Assembly (NCBI GenBank): GCA_021796135.1
Contig: JAJYOQ010000003.1
Location: 1 to 33,866, forward strand
DNA from: Bacteroidota bacterium
GTDB lineage: Bacteria > Bacteroidota > Ignavibacteria > Ignavibacteriales > Ignavibacteriaceae
Direction: 5' to 3'
DNA length: 33,866 nucleotides
Shown: one piece after another, positions 15,397 through 22,688 of the stretch
Layout: each line of letters starts with the position of its first letter
Numbering within the stretch: position 1 is the stretch's first letter
Program-made: the position numbers and the translations under genes
Notes under the pieces: generated by a model
The model's database searches: none
Seen by the model: the letters and a program-made list of their open reading frames with translations, nothing else
What the model was told of the DNA's origin: nothing

Positions 15397-16011
15397 ATGA
15401 AAGACAAATCAAAACCCAGAGTATTTTCTCGGCGTAATTTTGTTAAAGGAATCGGTACTAGCGTAATCGGAACTTATGCCGCTGCTCCTGTTCTATCAAA
15501 GTTTTCAATGAAAATTTTTGAAGAAGCCGAAAAAGAAAGCAAAACAAAAGAGTCATTATCTCTGCATGTGAACGGGAAAAAAGTCAGCGTACTGATAGAA
15601 CCGGAAACAACTTTAGCAGAATTATTAAGGAACAAGTTAAAGCTTACTGGCACAAAAATAATTTGCAATCAAGGAGAGTGCGGCGGCTGCACTGTTTTAA
15701 TGAACGGCAAAGCTGTCAGCTCATGCCACTTGCTGGCTCTTGATGCGGCGGGATCTGAAATCGTTACCATCGAGGGTTTAATGTCCGGAGAAAAATTACA
15801 CCCTATACAGGAAGCATTTATTGAACACGACGGTTTGCAATGCGGATTCTGTACCCCGGGACAGGTTATGGCTGCTCAGGCAATTTTAATTAAAAACCCT
15901 AGACCATCAAAAGATGAAATACTTGAGGGTATGTCGGGAAATTTATGCAGGTGTGCAGCTTATCCTAACATATTGAAGTCTGTTATTGCTGCCGCAGATA
16001 AAAATAAATAA
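15397..16011 (+). CDS. Tat-exported 2x[2Fe-2S] subunit of a molybdenum hydroxylase (PaoA-like)
   Basis: A 204-aa electron-transfer subunit of the xanthine dehydrogenase/aldehyde oxidoreductase family. The N-terminus carries a twin-arginine signal (SRRNFVKG at 11-18, then a moderately hydrophobic stretch), so the assembled complex should be exported folded to the periplasm, as in E. coli PaoABC. The plant-type ferredoxin domain has Cys90, 95, 98 and 110 (CNQGECGGC...C). The helical second domain has Cys149, 152, 184 and 186 (CGFC and CRC). All eight cluster ligands are present. It passes electrons from Mo to FAD. The molybdopterin and FAD subunits follow directly (61 and 26 nt gaps). Confidence 0.92.
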   Translation: MKDKSKPRVFSRRNFVKGIGTSVIGTYAAAPVLSKFSMKIFEEAEKESKTKESLSLHVNGKKVSVLIEPETTLAELLRNKLKLTGTKIICNQGECGGCTVLMNGKAVSSCHLLALDAAGSEIVTIEGLMSGEKLHPIQEAFIEHDGLQCGFCTPGQVMAAQAILIKNPRPSKDEILEGMSGNLCRCAAYPNILKSVIAAADKNK

Positions 16012-16072
16012 TTGATTTGATAAAATAACTGCTACGGCTATTTAAGAATAAACGAAAAATGGAGAGGATAAA

Positions 16073-18367
16073 ATGCCTCGTAAAATTGTAAAAACTAAAT
16101 ATTTTTTTGAAGAAGACTATAGAGAAACAATTGCGGAAGTCTCAACAGAGAAATATGAAGATTGGAAAAACAACGACTCTTTAAAGGTTATCGGCAAACC
16201 CGTTTCAAGAATTGACGGTTATGATAAGGTTAGCGGCACTGCTAAGTACACCTTTGATGTTGATCTTCCGGGGATGGTGCATGCCAGGATTTTAGGTTCT
16301 GCTTACCCAAACGCAAGAATAAAAAAAATAAATACTAAAAAAGCAAAACAACTCGATGGAGTTCTTGAAATTTTGACTTTTGAAAATGCTCCGAAGATCC
16401 AGTGGTATAATAATACTACCTTCCTTTTTGATTCGCACGTCCGCTGCGAAGGAGATGAAGTTGCGGCAGTTGCAGCAGAGTCGGAAAGTATTGCCGAAGA
16501 AGCTATAAAATTGATCGAAGTTGAATATGAGCAATTACCATTTGTTACTTCATCTCAAGATGCAATGAAATCCGGCGCAGTCAAACTCCATGACAACGGA
16601 AATATTGTCGGCGGAAGACCGGCGGAGTACAATAGAGGAAATGTTGAAGAGGGATTTAAAGAAGCGGATATTGTATTTGAGGATACATTCGATACTCAAG
16701 TTGCTGTTCATAATCCTACTGAGGTTCATTGCAGTGCTGTAAATTGGGATGGAAATAAACTTAAAGTTTGGGATTCTACACAAGGAGTGTTCGCTGTAAG
16801 AAATGTAGTATCCCGAAGTCTGGGACTGCCTGAAAGTGATGTTACGGTTATTACCAAATATATGGGCGGCGGTTTTGGAGGCAAACTTGAAACCGGAAAG
16901 TATACTGTTATTGCTGCTCTTCTTGCAAAGGACATCGGCAAACCAGTAAAAATAACTGTGAACCGGAAACAAATGAATTTGATTACGGGTAATAGACCTG
17001 ACTCAACACAATCTCTTAAAGCCGGAATTAAAAAAGACGGAACGCTAACAGCTATGACTCTAACTTCATATTCTGCAGTGGGAGCTTATCCTTCGTGGGG
17101 CGGATGCAGCGGTCCGTTTAGAAGCATATATAAATGCAGCAATTTGAAAACTACTGAATACAGTTTGATGATTAATGCAGGCAGAGCAAGAGCATTTAGA
17201 GCGCCCGGACATGTACAGGGAACTTTCGCTTTGGAATCTTTCATTGATGAGTTAGCAGAAAAAGCCGGAATTGATCCGCTCGAATTTAGATTGAAGAATT
17301 ATTCGGAAGTTGACCCAAATTCAGGTAATCCATATACAACTAAATTATTACGCGAAGCATACAAGAAAGGTTCGGAAGCTATAGGATGGTTTCAAAAGCG
17401 AAAAGCTGCCGGTTCCGATACCGGTTATATAAAACGCGGAATCGGAATGGCAACACAAATATGGGGCGGATCCGGCGGTCCTCCGGCTTATGTAACATTA
17501 AAATTAAACAGCGATGCTAGTGTGACCATTCTTGGAGGTTCGCAGGATATCGGGACAGGAACATATACTTTCCTTGCACAGGTTGTTTCTGAAGTGCTGG
17601 AAATTCCTATGGATAAAATGCAGGTAATTCTCGGCAATACATCTTCCATTCCGTTTGGACCTGAGAGCGGAGGAAGCACGACTGCTCCGTCTTTATCACC
17701 TGCTGCTAGAGATGCTGCCGAACAAATGAAGAATAAAATAATCTCCGGCGCCTCTGCAGTTCTTGGACTTCCGGAAAGTGAACTTTTATATAAAGAAGCG
17801 GTTGTCTATGCAAAAGATGATAAATCAAAATCTGTAACTATTCCTGATCTAATGCACAGAATGCATGAGCAAATGTTTATTACTAACGGCGCCCGAAGCG
17901 CTAACCCGGAGCATTATGCTATAAACTCATTCGGAGCTCATTTTGCTGAAGTGGAAGTAAATACTGAAACCGGGAAAATAAAAGTTTTAAAAATTGTTGC
18001 AGCTCATGATATCGGCAGAGTGCTTAATCAAAAAACCGTTGAGAATCAGTTCCATGGCGGTATAATGCAGGGCATTAGTTTTGCATTAATGGAAGAAAGA
18101 ATTTTGGATGCTAATACAGGAAAGGTTCTCAATACAGATTTTCATACATACAAAATCCCGACTATTAAGGATGTGCCCGAAATTGAAATTCATGTAGTTA
18201 GTACAGGAGATAATTTATTGAGCAATACGGGAGTTAAAGGAATGGGCGAACCTGCAATTATTCCGACTGCAGGCGCTATAGCGAATGCTGTCTATAATGC
18301 GATCGGCAAAAGGATAAAAAGTTTGCCGATGACTCCTGATAAAGTTTTGAATGCCTTATACAGTTGA
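16073..18367 (+). CDS. Molybdopterin-binding catalytic subunit of a xanthine dehydrogenase-family oxidoreductase (PaoC-like)
   Basis: The 764-aa large subunit hydroxylates aldehydes or N-heterocycles with water as oxygen donor. Seen: the Ald_Xan_dh_C domain at about 53-160 (GTAKYTFDVDLPGMVHARIL); the MoCo-binding domain from about 170; KYMGGGFGGK (262-271); RAFRAPGH (373-380) with an Arg at the position used for aldehyde/carboxylate positioning; QDIGTGTY (491-498); and GVKGMGEP (720-727), whose Glu726 is the expected catalytic base. No signal peptide of its own, so it probably piggy-backs on the Tat-bearing small subunit. A strong GGAGAGGA site precedes the ATG. Aldehyde oxidation is favoured by similarity to PaoC, but substrate cannot be read; isoquinoline- or purine-type substrates remain possible. 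Confidence 0.9.
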   Translation: MPRKIVKTKYFFEEDYRETIAEVSTEKYEDWKNNDSLKVIGKPVSRIDGYDKVSGTAKYTFDVDLPGMVHARILGSAYPNARIKKINTKKAKQLDGVLEILTFENAPKIQWYNNTTFLFDSHVRCEGDEVAAVAAESESIAEEAIKLIEVEYEQLPFVTSSQDAMKSGAVKLHDNGNIVGGRPAEYNRGNVEEGFKEADIVFEDTFDTQVAVHNPTEVHCSAVNWDGNKLKVWDSTQGVFAVRNVVSRSLGLPESDVTVITKYMGGGFGGKLETGKYTVIAALLAKDIGKPVKITVNRKQMNLITGNRPDSTQSLKAGIKKDGTLTAMTLTSYSAVGAYPSWGGCSGPFRSIYKCSNLKTTEYSLMINAGRARAFRAPGHVQGTFALESFIDELAEKAGIDPLEFRLKNYSEVDPNSGNPYTTKLLREAYKKGSEAIGWFQKRKAAGSDTGYIKRGIGMATQIWGGSGGPPAYVTLKLNSDASVTILGGSQDIGTGTYTFLAQVVSEVLEIPMDKMQVILGNTSSIPFGPESGGSTTAPSLSPAARDAAEQMKNKIISGASAVLGLPESELLYKEAVVYAKDDKSKSVTIPDLMHRMHEQMFITNGARSANPEHYAINSFGAHFAEVEVNTETGKIKVLKIVAAHDIGRVLNQKTVENQFHGGIMQGISFALMEERILDANTGKVLNTDFHTYKIPTIKDVPEIEIHVVSTGDNLLSNTGVKGMGEPAIIPTAGAIANAVYNAIGKRIKSLPMTPDKVLNALYS

Positions 18368-18393
18368 CTAAATTAATTTTGCTTTAAGGAAGA

Positions 18394-19371
18394 ATGATGA
18401 ATAATTTTAAATACCTTCAACCTAAATCTCTGCAGGATGCCGGCAGTTTAATGCAGCAGAATAAAAATGCATTATTATATGCCGGAGGCACCGATGCATT
18501 GGGACTAATTAAAAATAATATTATTTCACCGGCAAATCTCGTAAACCTGAAACAGATAAAGGGTTTAAATGAGATAAAATATACTGCGGGTAAAGAAATA
18601 AAAATTGGAGCACTGGTGAATCTTGTTGATATTGCGGCTCATCCGGTTATTAGAGAAAAGTTTACGGTACTAGCAGAAGCTGCAAATAGTATTGCATCAC
18701 CTCAATTTAGAAATGTTGCTACAATCGGGGGAAATATTTGCCAGAGACCAAGATGTTTCTACTTCAGAGGAGATTTTCATTGCATAAGAAAAGGCGGAGA
18801 TTTATGCTACGCAGCCGCAGGTGAGAATAAATATCATTGTATCGTCGGCGGAGATCCGTGTTATATTATTCATCCTTCCGATTCTGCTGTAGCATTACTT
18901 GCTCTGGATGCAAAATTTTCTATTTATTCCGACAAGGAACTTAGACTTGTACCGGCGTGGGACTTCTTTATTCTTCCTTCCACAGATCCGACAACGGAGA
19001 ATATTCTAAAGCCGGGTGAAATTTTGGAAAGCATTATAATACCTGAACCGGATAAAGGCAGTAAAAGCAGATATATAAAGTTCATGGAAAGAGAAGTATT
19101 CGATTTCGCTGTAGTGAGCATTGCAGCTGTTGTCAAAAAATCAGACGGCAAAATAGTAAAGGGCAGCGTTGCCTTTGGCGGAGTCGCTCCTAAGCCATGG
19201 CATATCGATGCTTTAAATAAAAATCTGACGGGACTTTCAATTGACGAAGACAGTATAAGTGCATTTTCAAAAAAAACATTTACCGATGCATCGCCTCTTG
19301 AGAAAAACGGCTATAAGATTCCTTTGGTCAGAAATTTATTAAAAAGAATATTGATTGACCTTACTGTTTAA
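18394..19371 (+). CDS. FAD-binding subunit with cysteine-rich [4Fe-4S]-type insertion (PaoB-like)
   Basis: The 325-aa flavin subunit of the molybdenum hydroxylase. FAD motifs: AGGTDALG (30-37) and the second loop ATIGGN (109-114). Right after this is an insertion with Cys121 (QRPRC), Cys130, Cys138, Cys149 and Cys156 before HPSDSAVALLALDA. The same layout in E. coli PaoB (and in 4-hydroxybenzoyl-CoA reductase) houses an extra [4Fe-4S] cluster, so one is inferred here; which four of the five Cys are ligands is not decidable by eye. The C-terminal CO_dh_flav_C-type domain spans about 225-325. AAGGAAG precedes the ATG ATG start. It ends the five-gene molybdenum hydroxylase unit and converges on cysK. 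Confidence 0.9.
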   Translation: MMNNFKYLQPKSLQDAGSLMQQNKNALLYAGGTDALGLIKNNIISPANLVNLKQIKGLNEIKYTAGKEIKIGALVNLVDIAAHPVIREKFTVLAEAANSIASPQFRNVATIGGNICQRPRCFYFRGDFHCIRKGGDLCYAAAGENKYHCIVGGDPCYIIHPSDSAVALLALDAKFSIYSDKELRLVPAWDFFILPSTDPTTENILKPGEILESIIIPEPDKGSKSRYIKFMEREVFDFAVVSIAAVVKKSDGKIVKGSVAFGGVAPKPWHIDALNKNLTGLSIDEDSISAFSKKTFTDASPLEKNGYKIPLVRNLLKRILIDLTV

Positions 19372-19405
19372 ATAAATATAGAATTACTTATTGCTATATT
19401 TATTT
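19370..19405. terminator. Bidirectional AT-rich terminator
   Basis: A perfect 12-bp inverted repeat, AAATAAATATAG (19370-19381) and CTATATTTATTT (19394-19405), with a 12-nt loop. It begins in the stop codon of the FAD subunit and lies 22 nt beyond the cysK stop at 19427. Stem ends are A/T runs in both directions, which suits convergent genes, but the stem is GC-poor. Confidence 0.55.
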
Positions 19406-19426
19406 GTGATAATCCGATAAAGTCAA

Positions 19427-20338
19427 TTAGAATAAACCTTCAATAGACAAATATCTTTCACCGGTATCATAATTAAATGTAAGAATTCTCTTGCCTGCAG
19501 GGATTTCTTTAAGTTTTTTAGCAACTGCCGCTAAAGATGTTCCCGATGATATTCCTATAAATAATCCTTCTTCCTTTGCGGCTCTTTGTGTATAATCAAA
19601 AGCTTCTTCCTTTGTTACCGTAATGACACCATCAAGAACAGATGTATCAAGATTTGCAGGAATAAAACCTGCACCAATTCCCTGTAGCGGATGCGGACCC
19701 GGCTTGCCACCCGATATCACCGGAGATGCTGCTGGTTCGACAGCAAAAACTTTCAGACCCGGAAACTTAATTTTCAATGCTCTTGCAACTCCGGTAATGT
19801 GACCTCCCGTCCCAACACCCGTGATTAAGTAGTCAATTCCTTCAGGAAAATCTTTTAATATTTCCTGAGCAGTAAAATTATAATGTGCCGCGATATTTGC
19901 GGGATTTTCAAATTGCTGAGGGATCCATGCTTTAGGATTTGAAGCTGCAATTTCCTTAGCTTTATCAATAGCGCCTTTCATACCAAGTTCACGGGGAGTT
20001 AATTCAAACTTAGCTCCGTAAGCCGACATTAGTTTTCTTCTCTCGATAGACATTGATTCCGGCATTACAAGTATTATTTCATATCCTTTAACTGCGGCTA
20101 CAATGGCGAGCCCTATACCCGTATTTCCTGATGTCGGTTCAACAATTATACTTCCCTTTTTTAAGATACCTTTTTTTTCAGCATCTTCAACCATGGACAA
20201 AGCAATCCTATCTTTGATGCTTCCGCCGGGATTAGCTTTTTCAAGTTTTACCCAGACTTCATGATTACTGCCGAATAATTTATTTATTCGAATATGAGGT
20301 GTATTACCGATCGATTCTAAAATATTATTGTATTTCAT
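19427..20338 (-). CDS. cysK: Cysteine synthase A (O-acetylserine sulfhydrylase)
   Basis: A 303-aa PLP enzyme that makes L-cysteine from O-acetylserine and sulfide in the cytoplasm. Seen: PLP lysine Lys42 in GGSIKDR, the substrate-binding TSGNTG loop (69-74), the phosphate-cradle GVGTGGH loop in the middle, [16 protein letters not shown] near 265-271, and the terminal GERYLS expected of CysK. Length is normal. An AAAGGAG site lies 5 nt before the ATG. The gene begins 17 nt after the DUF4395-type gene. Both lie downstream of a poly-Cys leader peptide and terminator, so its expression is probably tuned to cysteine supply (see 20840-21030). Confidence 0.95.
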   Translation of the reverse strand: MKYNNILESIGNTPHIRINKLFGSNHEVWVKLEKANPGGSIKDRIALSMVEDAEKKGILKKGSIIVEPTSGNTGIGLAIVAAVKGYEIILVMPESMSIERRKLMSAYGAKFELTPRELGMKGAIDKAKEIAASNPKAWIPQQFENPANIAAHYNFTAQEILKDFPEGIDYLITGVGTGGHITGVARALKIKFPGLKVFAVEPAASPVISGGKPGPHPLQGIGAGFIPANLDTSVLDGVITVTKEEAFDYTQRAAKEEGLFIGISSGTSLAAVAKKLKEIPAGKRILTFNYDTGERYLSIEGLF

Positions 20339-20355
20339 TTTTACTCCTTTATTTT

Positions 20356-20814
20356 TTAAATATTTTTACTATTGTACTTCTTTAGACTCATTGAAATTAA
20401 GGTATATACATGGCATCCCACACAAAAAGAAAAAATACCTTCAAGTAATGCGCATAATAACAATATCAGACCGAATGTGTATGATAAAATTAAACTCCCC
20501 GATAATAAGGAAATTCCTATAATTAATGAAAATAAAAACCCAAGTCCGGCTGCAAACTTTTTAGGAGCAGCGTCAATAGGAATTTTATTAAAATTAAAAA
20601 AGGAAGCATTGTTTTTTGCGATAAACCGGATAGGGCTATATTTCCCATCAGTAAATGCTCTTACTGCAAAATCTGCTGAAATAAAAAATATAATGAGATA
20701 TGATTTTAGCAATAACCCTGTGACAATAAAAAATACAATAATTAAAGCAACAGTTTTTACTACATTCTCATCTGTTTTTTTATTAGAAACCGGACAAATA
20801 ATATTTTCAATCAT
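20356..20814 (-). CDS. DUF4395-type integral membrane protein
   Basis: A 152-aa membrane protein resembling the DUF4395 family. Visible family features: an N-terminal ICPVS motif (Cys7-Pro8); a double-length hydrophobic region 20-48 ending SADFAVRAF; a short loop with SPIRFIA; then [10 protein letters not shown] (83-91) leading into two more membrane segments (about 90-110 and 112-130); and a C-terminal CVGC (131-134). Three conserved cysteines suggest thiol or metal chemistry, but no function is established. Its place between a cysteine-type attenuator and cysK, 17 nt upstream of cysK, argues for a role in sulfur or cysteine metabolism, for example handling a sulfur compound at the membrane. 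That is inference. Confidence 0.8.
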   Translation of the reverse strand: MIENIICPVSNKKTDENVVKTVALIIVFFIVTGLLLKSYLIIFFISADFAVRAFTDGKYSPIRFIAKNNASFFNFNKIPIDAAPKKFAAGLGFLFSLIIGISLLSGSLILSYTFGLILLLCALLEGIFSFCVGCHVYTLISMSLKKYNSKNI

Positions 20815-20839
20815 GTTATATCTAACTTTAATTTAAGTG

Positions 20840-20869
20840 AAAAAAAAAGCCCTTCGTTGGAAGGGCTTT
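20840..20869 (-). terminator. Strong intrinsic terminator in the leader of the DUF4395-cysK operon
   Basis: On the minus strand AAAGCCCTTC (20869-20860), loop CAAC, then GAAGGGCTTT (20855-20846) running into an unbroken T-run to 20840. It is the best terminator in the window. It lies 26 nt after the leader peptide stop and 25 nt before the ATG of the DUF4395 gene, so it stops transcription before the operon, the position of an attenuator. Confidence 0.9.
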
Positions 20870-20928
20870 GGTTACAAATTCATTTTAATATAAGATTAAT
20901 GTTTACTAATGCCTTCCGTCGAAAGTAA
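20859..20928 (-). promoter_or_regulatory. Attenuator pairing segments (putative cysteine-responsive)
   Basis: Hand pairing on the minus strand finds exclusive structures. Segments 1:2: CTTTC (20925-20921) with GGAAG (20917-20913, one G-T pair), or the wider TTACT (20928-20924) with AGTAA (20907-20903). Segments 2:3, the antiterminator: GGAAGG (20917-20912) with CCTTCC (20864-20859). Segments 3:4: the terminator. Segment 1 lies just 3' of the three Cys codons, where a stalled ribosome would cover it and free segment 2. Folding energies were not computed. Confidence 0.6.
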
Positions 20929-20949
20929 TTCTTTAGGACAGCAACACAT
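20896..20949 (-). CDS. Poly-cysteine leader peptide (MCCCPKELLSTEGISKH)
   Basis: A 17-residue ORF, codons ATG TGT TGC TGT, then CCT AAA GAA and so on, ending TAA. Three Cys codons directly after the start are highly unusual by chance and are the mark of an amino-acid-sensing leader peptide. It begins about 45-50 nt after a TTGACA-N17-TAATTT promoter and stops 26 nt before a strong terminator that precedes the DUF4395-cysK genes. A GGA lies about 8 nt upstream of the ATG, a weak ribosome site. In a hairpin GGAC...GTCC plus AACA...TGTT the start codon sits in the loop. Poly-Cys leader peptides acting on cysteine genes have been reported in mycobacteria; the sequence here is not one I recognise. 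Confidence 0.75.
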   Translation of the reverse strand: MCCCPKELLSTEGISKH

Positions 20950-20999
20950 TGTTAGTCCATTAATATTATATATCATATGACTTTTCATAATTTCTGTTA

Positions 21000-21030
21000 C
21001 GAAATTAAGTCATCAAATCTATTGTGTCAA
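21000..21030 (-). promoter_or_regulatory. Promoter of the Cys leader-DUF4395-cysK operon
   Basis: Minus-strand TTGACA (21030-21025), 17-nt spacer, TAATTT (21007-21002). The -10 region read as TAATTTCG also matches the Bacteroidota TAnnTTTG element in all but one position. Transcription would start near 20995, roughly 45 nt before the leader peptide ATG. An inverted repeat CTGTTAC (20994-21000) / GTAACAG (21047-21053) flanks it. Confidence 0.6.
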
Positions 21031-21323
21031 GGCTATTTCAGTTTTTGTAACAGTATTAACGGTAAAATATATTCCAAATCACTGAATATATGAGTATCAC
21101 TAAAAACCAATTGCTTCCTCTAAGATAAAAAAATGGCTAAAAACAATTAAAAAACGACTATATTTTAAGAATTTGTCTCCTGGATAAATATTATTTCAAA
21201 TTATTACGATAATGAAGTAATAGTTATTCTCTTATTACCGAAAAAAGTAGAATATCATTTTAACTTAATTATTAACAAGAACGATATATATTTTGGTTTC
21301 AATACTAAGACCAAATTTTAAAA
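21031..21323. other. Intergenic region between the Cys operon promoter and an orphan gene
   Basis: No gene is seen in this 293-bp AT-rich stretch. It contains an 8-bp inverted repeat ATATATTC (21067-21074) / GAATATAT (21084-21091) with a 9-nt spacer, about 40 bp upstream of the TTGACA promoter, which could be an operator but may be chance. The orphan + strand gene at 21324 has no clear promoter or Shine-Dalgarno site here. Confidence 0.4.
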
Positions 21324-22139
21324 ATGGAAGCATTAAGAAGAAAATATAAAATAAAAAGTGAGACCGTAAGGAGAGTCTTTTTTAACAAAGACGGCACGGA
21401 GAACTATAGTTATATTTCATCAATCAATTATTACGGGTTATCAGGATATTTAACGGAGTCTCTGCAATTTTACAGGAATGGCAATATTAAAAAACATATT
21501 GTCCGCGACGATGTCGAAATTGATGAATTGTTAGGTTTAGACAAATCAAATTACAGCAGCTTTTCATTAGATTTCGATAATTCGAATAATCAATATATAT
21601 CAAACGGAAGTATTATCGATAAAAAAGCAGGGTTAATTCAAGATGTTGATGAGTATGATCAATATGGACGTGTTTCTTCAACCTTAAAAGTTGACCTAAA
21701 AGGAAATATAAGATTAGAAGAATATTCTTACGATGAAAATAATAGAATAATTAAAACTAAGATAATACATTCAAACGGCAATGAAGAAATAACTAAAGAC
21801 TACTGGGATAAGGAGAGCGGTTTTTTACTCGGGTGGAATTATGAATTAAACGGGGAATTGATTGAATACACCGTAACAAGTGCAGGCGGTCCACAGAGTC
21901 CATTCACATCAGTAATTGCAAATTTTGAAAAAGACAAAATCTTTACAAACAAAAATGTCTCAGACGAAAGTAATTTAAAGGAAGAAGATTATTATTTTGA
22001 AAATGAAATTATGGTTAAGAAAAAGGTAATTCATTATTTGGTCATGCATTACTTCCCAATCAAAAAATCCTTTTACGGTTTAGTTGAAGGTGAACTTAAA
22101 CTTATTGAAGAGGACTTTTATGATTATAATTTTCATTAG
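21324..22139 (+). CDS. Hypothetical protein with degenerate YD/YwqK-like repeats
   Basis: A 271-aa protein with no signal peptide or membrane segment. I do not recognise a family. It is rich in Asp, Asn, Glu, Tyr and Lys, and has loosely repeated strands of the type 'ExYDQYGRVSSTLKVDLKGNI' and 'EYSYDENNRIIKTKI', resembling the Tyr-Asp repeats of Rhs or the MORN/YwqK toxin-antitoxin-like beta-strand repeats in spacing (about 20 aa). No toxin domain, cysteine or catalytic motif is evident. It is the only + strand gene between the cysK unit and the right-hand minus cluster and converges on the next gene with a 12-nt gap. No good ribosome site precedes ATG 21324, so the start is uncertain. Confidence 0.55.
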   Translation: MEALRRKYKIKSETVRRVFFNKDGTENYSYISSINYYGLSGYLTESLQFYRNGNIKKHIVRDDVEIDELLGLDKSNYSSFSLDFDNSNNQYISNGSIIDKKAGLIQDVDEYDQYGRVSSTLKVDLKGNIRLEEYSYDENNRIIKTKIIHSNGNEEITKDYWDKESGFLLGWNYELNGELIEYTVTSAGGPQSPFTSVIANFEKDKIFTNKNVSDESNLKEEDYYFENEIMVKKKVIHYLVMHYFPIKKSFYGLVEGELKLIEEDFYDYNFH

Positions 22140-22151
22140 GGAAATGAATTA

Positions 22152-22619
22152 CTAATATATTCTGCTTTTTATTTTTCTTATAAATATGAAATACATAATT
22201 ATAATAATTATAGAAGTAGTAATAGTCGCTATTAATCCACCCTCCAAACCGAATGCCCATGCCGCACCTATGGATATTCCCAGCCAGGCAACTCCAAGCG
22301 CTAATCCGGTTATTAAATCTCTAAAAATATGATCTAGTTTAAGTCCAATTGATAAAAGAGGTCGATGATCAATAAATCGTGTCATTAACCATGTTGCAGC
22401 AAGAATTGTTATCGCAATTACGATGTTAGTGAATAATAGCGCTTCAATCGGTGATTTTTGCGCCCAATGAGAAAGCTTCGAACCAAACGGCACCAGATAC
22501 AAAGCTAACATTGCGCCCCATACAATGAAAAACAATCCGGTTCTCCATACAATCCGCCAAGCGATAAATAGACTCGAAGTTATCTCTTTTATTAGAAAAT
22601 AAATCTTAGCATTTTTCAT
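22152..22619 (-). CDS. Shortened CPBP-like membrane protein, catalytic half absent
   Basis: A 155-aa integral membrane protein with four hydrophobic segments (about 25-43, 60-80, 100-120, 128-147). The region MTRFIDHRPLLSIGL (79-93) plus FRDLITGLALGVAWLG (98-114) closely resembles the N-terminal part of CPBP (Abi) intramembrane proteases, whose full length is about 250-300 aa. The glutamate/histidine catalytic motifs of the second half are missing: the protein ends instead in an Ile-rich segment and a basic tail (IRKIKSRIY). The neighbouring gene begins at once after it, so no remnant of the second half is left. It may be a truncated gene or a stand-alone membrane protein. Likely co-directional with the phosphatase 69 nt upstream. 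Confidence 0.55.
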   Translation of the reverse strand: MKNAKIYFLIKEITSSLFIAWRIVWRTGLFFIVWGAMLALYLVPFGSKLSHWAQKSPIEALLFTNIVIAITILAATWLMTRFIDHRPLLSIGLKLDHIFRDLITGLALGVAWLGISIGAAWAFGLEGGLIATITTSIIIIIMYFIFIRKIKSRIY

Positions 22620-22688
22620 TAACTAACTCTTTGAATAGGCATTTTTCTTACTAGTAAATCACCATACTAGCATTGTTTTTTTATGCAT

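Noticed and set aside
20372..20836. Open + strand frame of 154 codons opposite the DUF4395 gene
   Set aside because: It lies antisense to a protein with recognisable family motifs and has low-complexity composition with no ribosome site. It also ends at the leader region, so it is a shadow.
20840..20950. Small non-coding RNA ending at the minus-strand terminator (SRP, 6S or tmRNA)
   Set aside because: The conserved SRP, 6S and tmRNA motifs were not found, and the stretch contains a short Cys-rich ORF in the right place for a leader.
20840..21000. Possible SAM-, cobalamin- or other metabolite riboswitch before the DUF4395-cysK operon
   Set aside because: No known aptamer core was recognised, the leader is short, and the Cys-run ORF plus competing pairings explain the terminator better.
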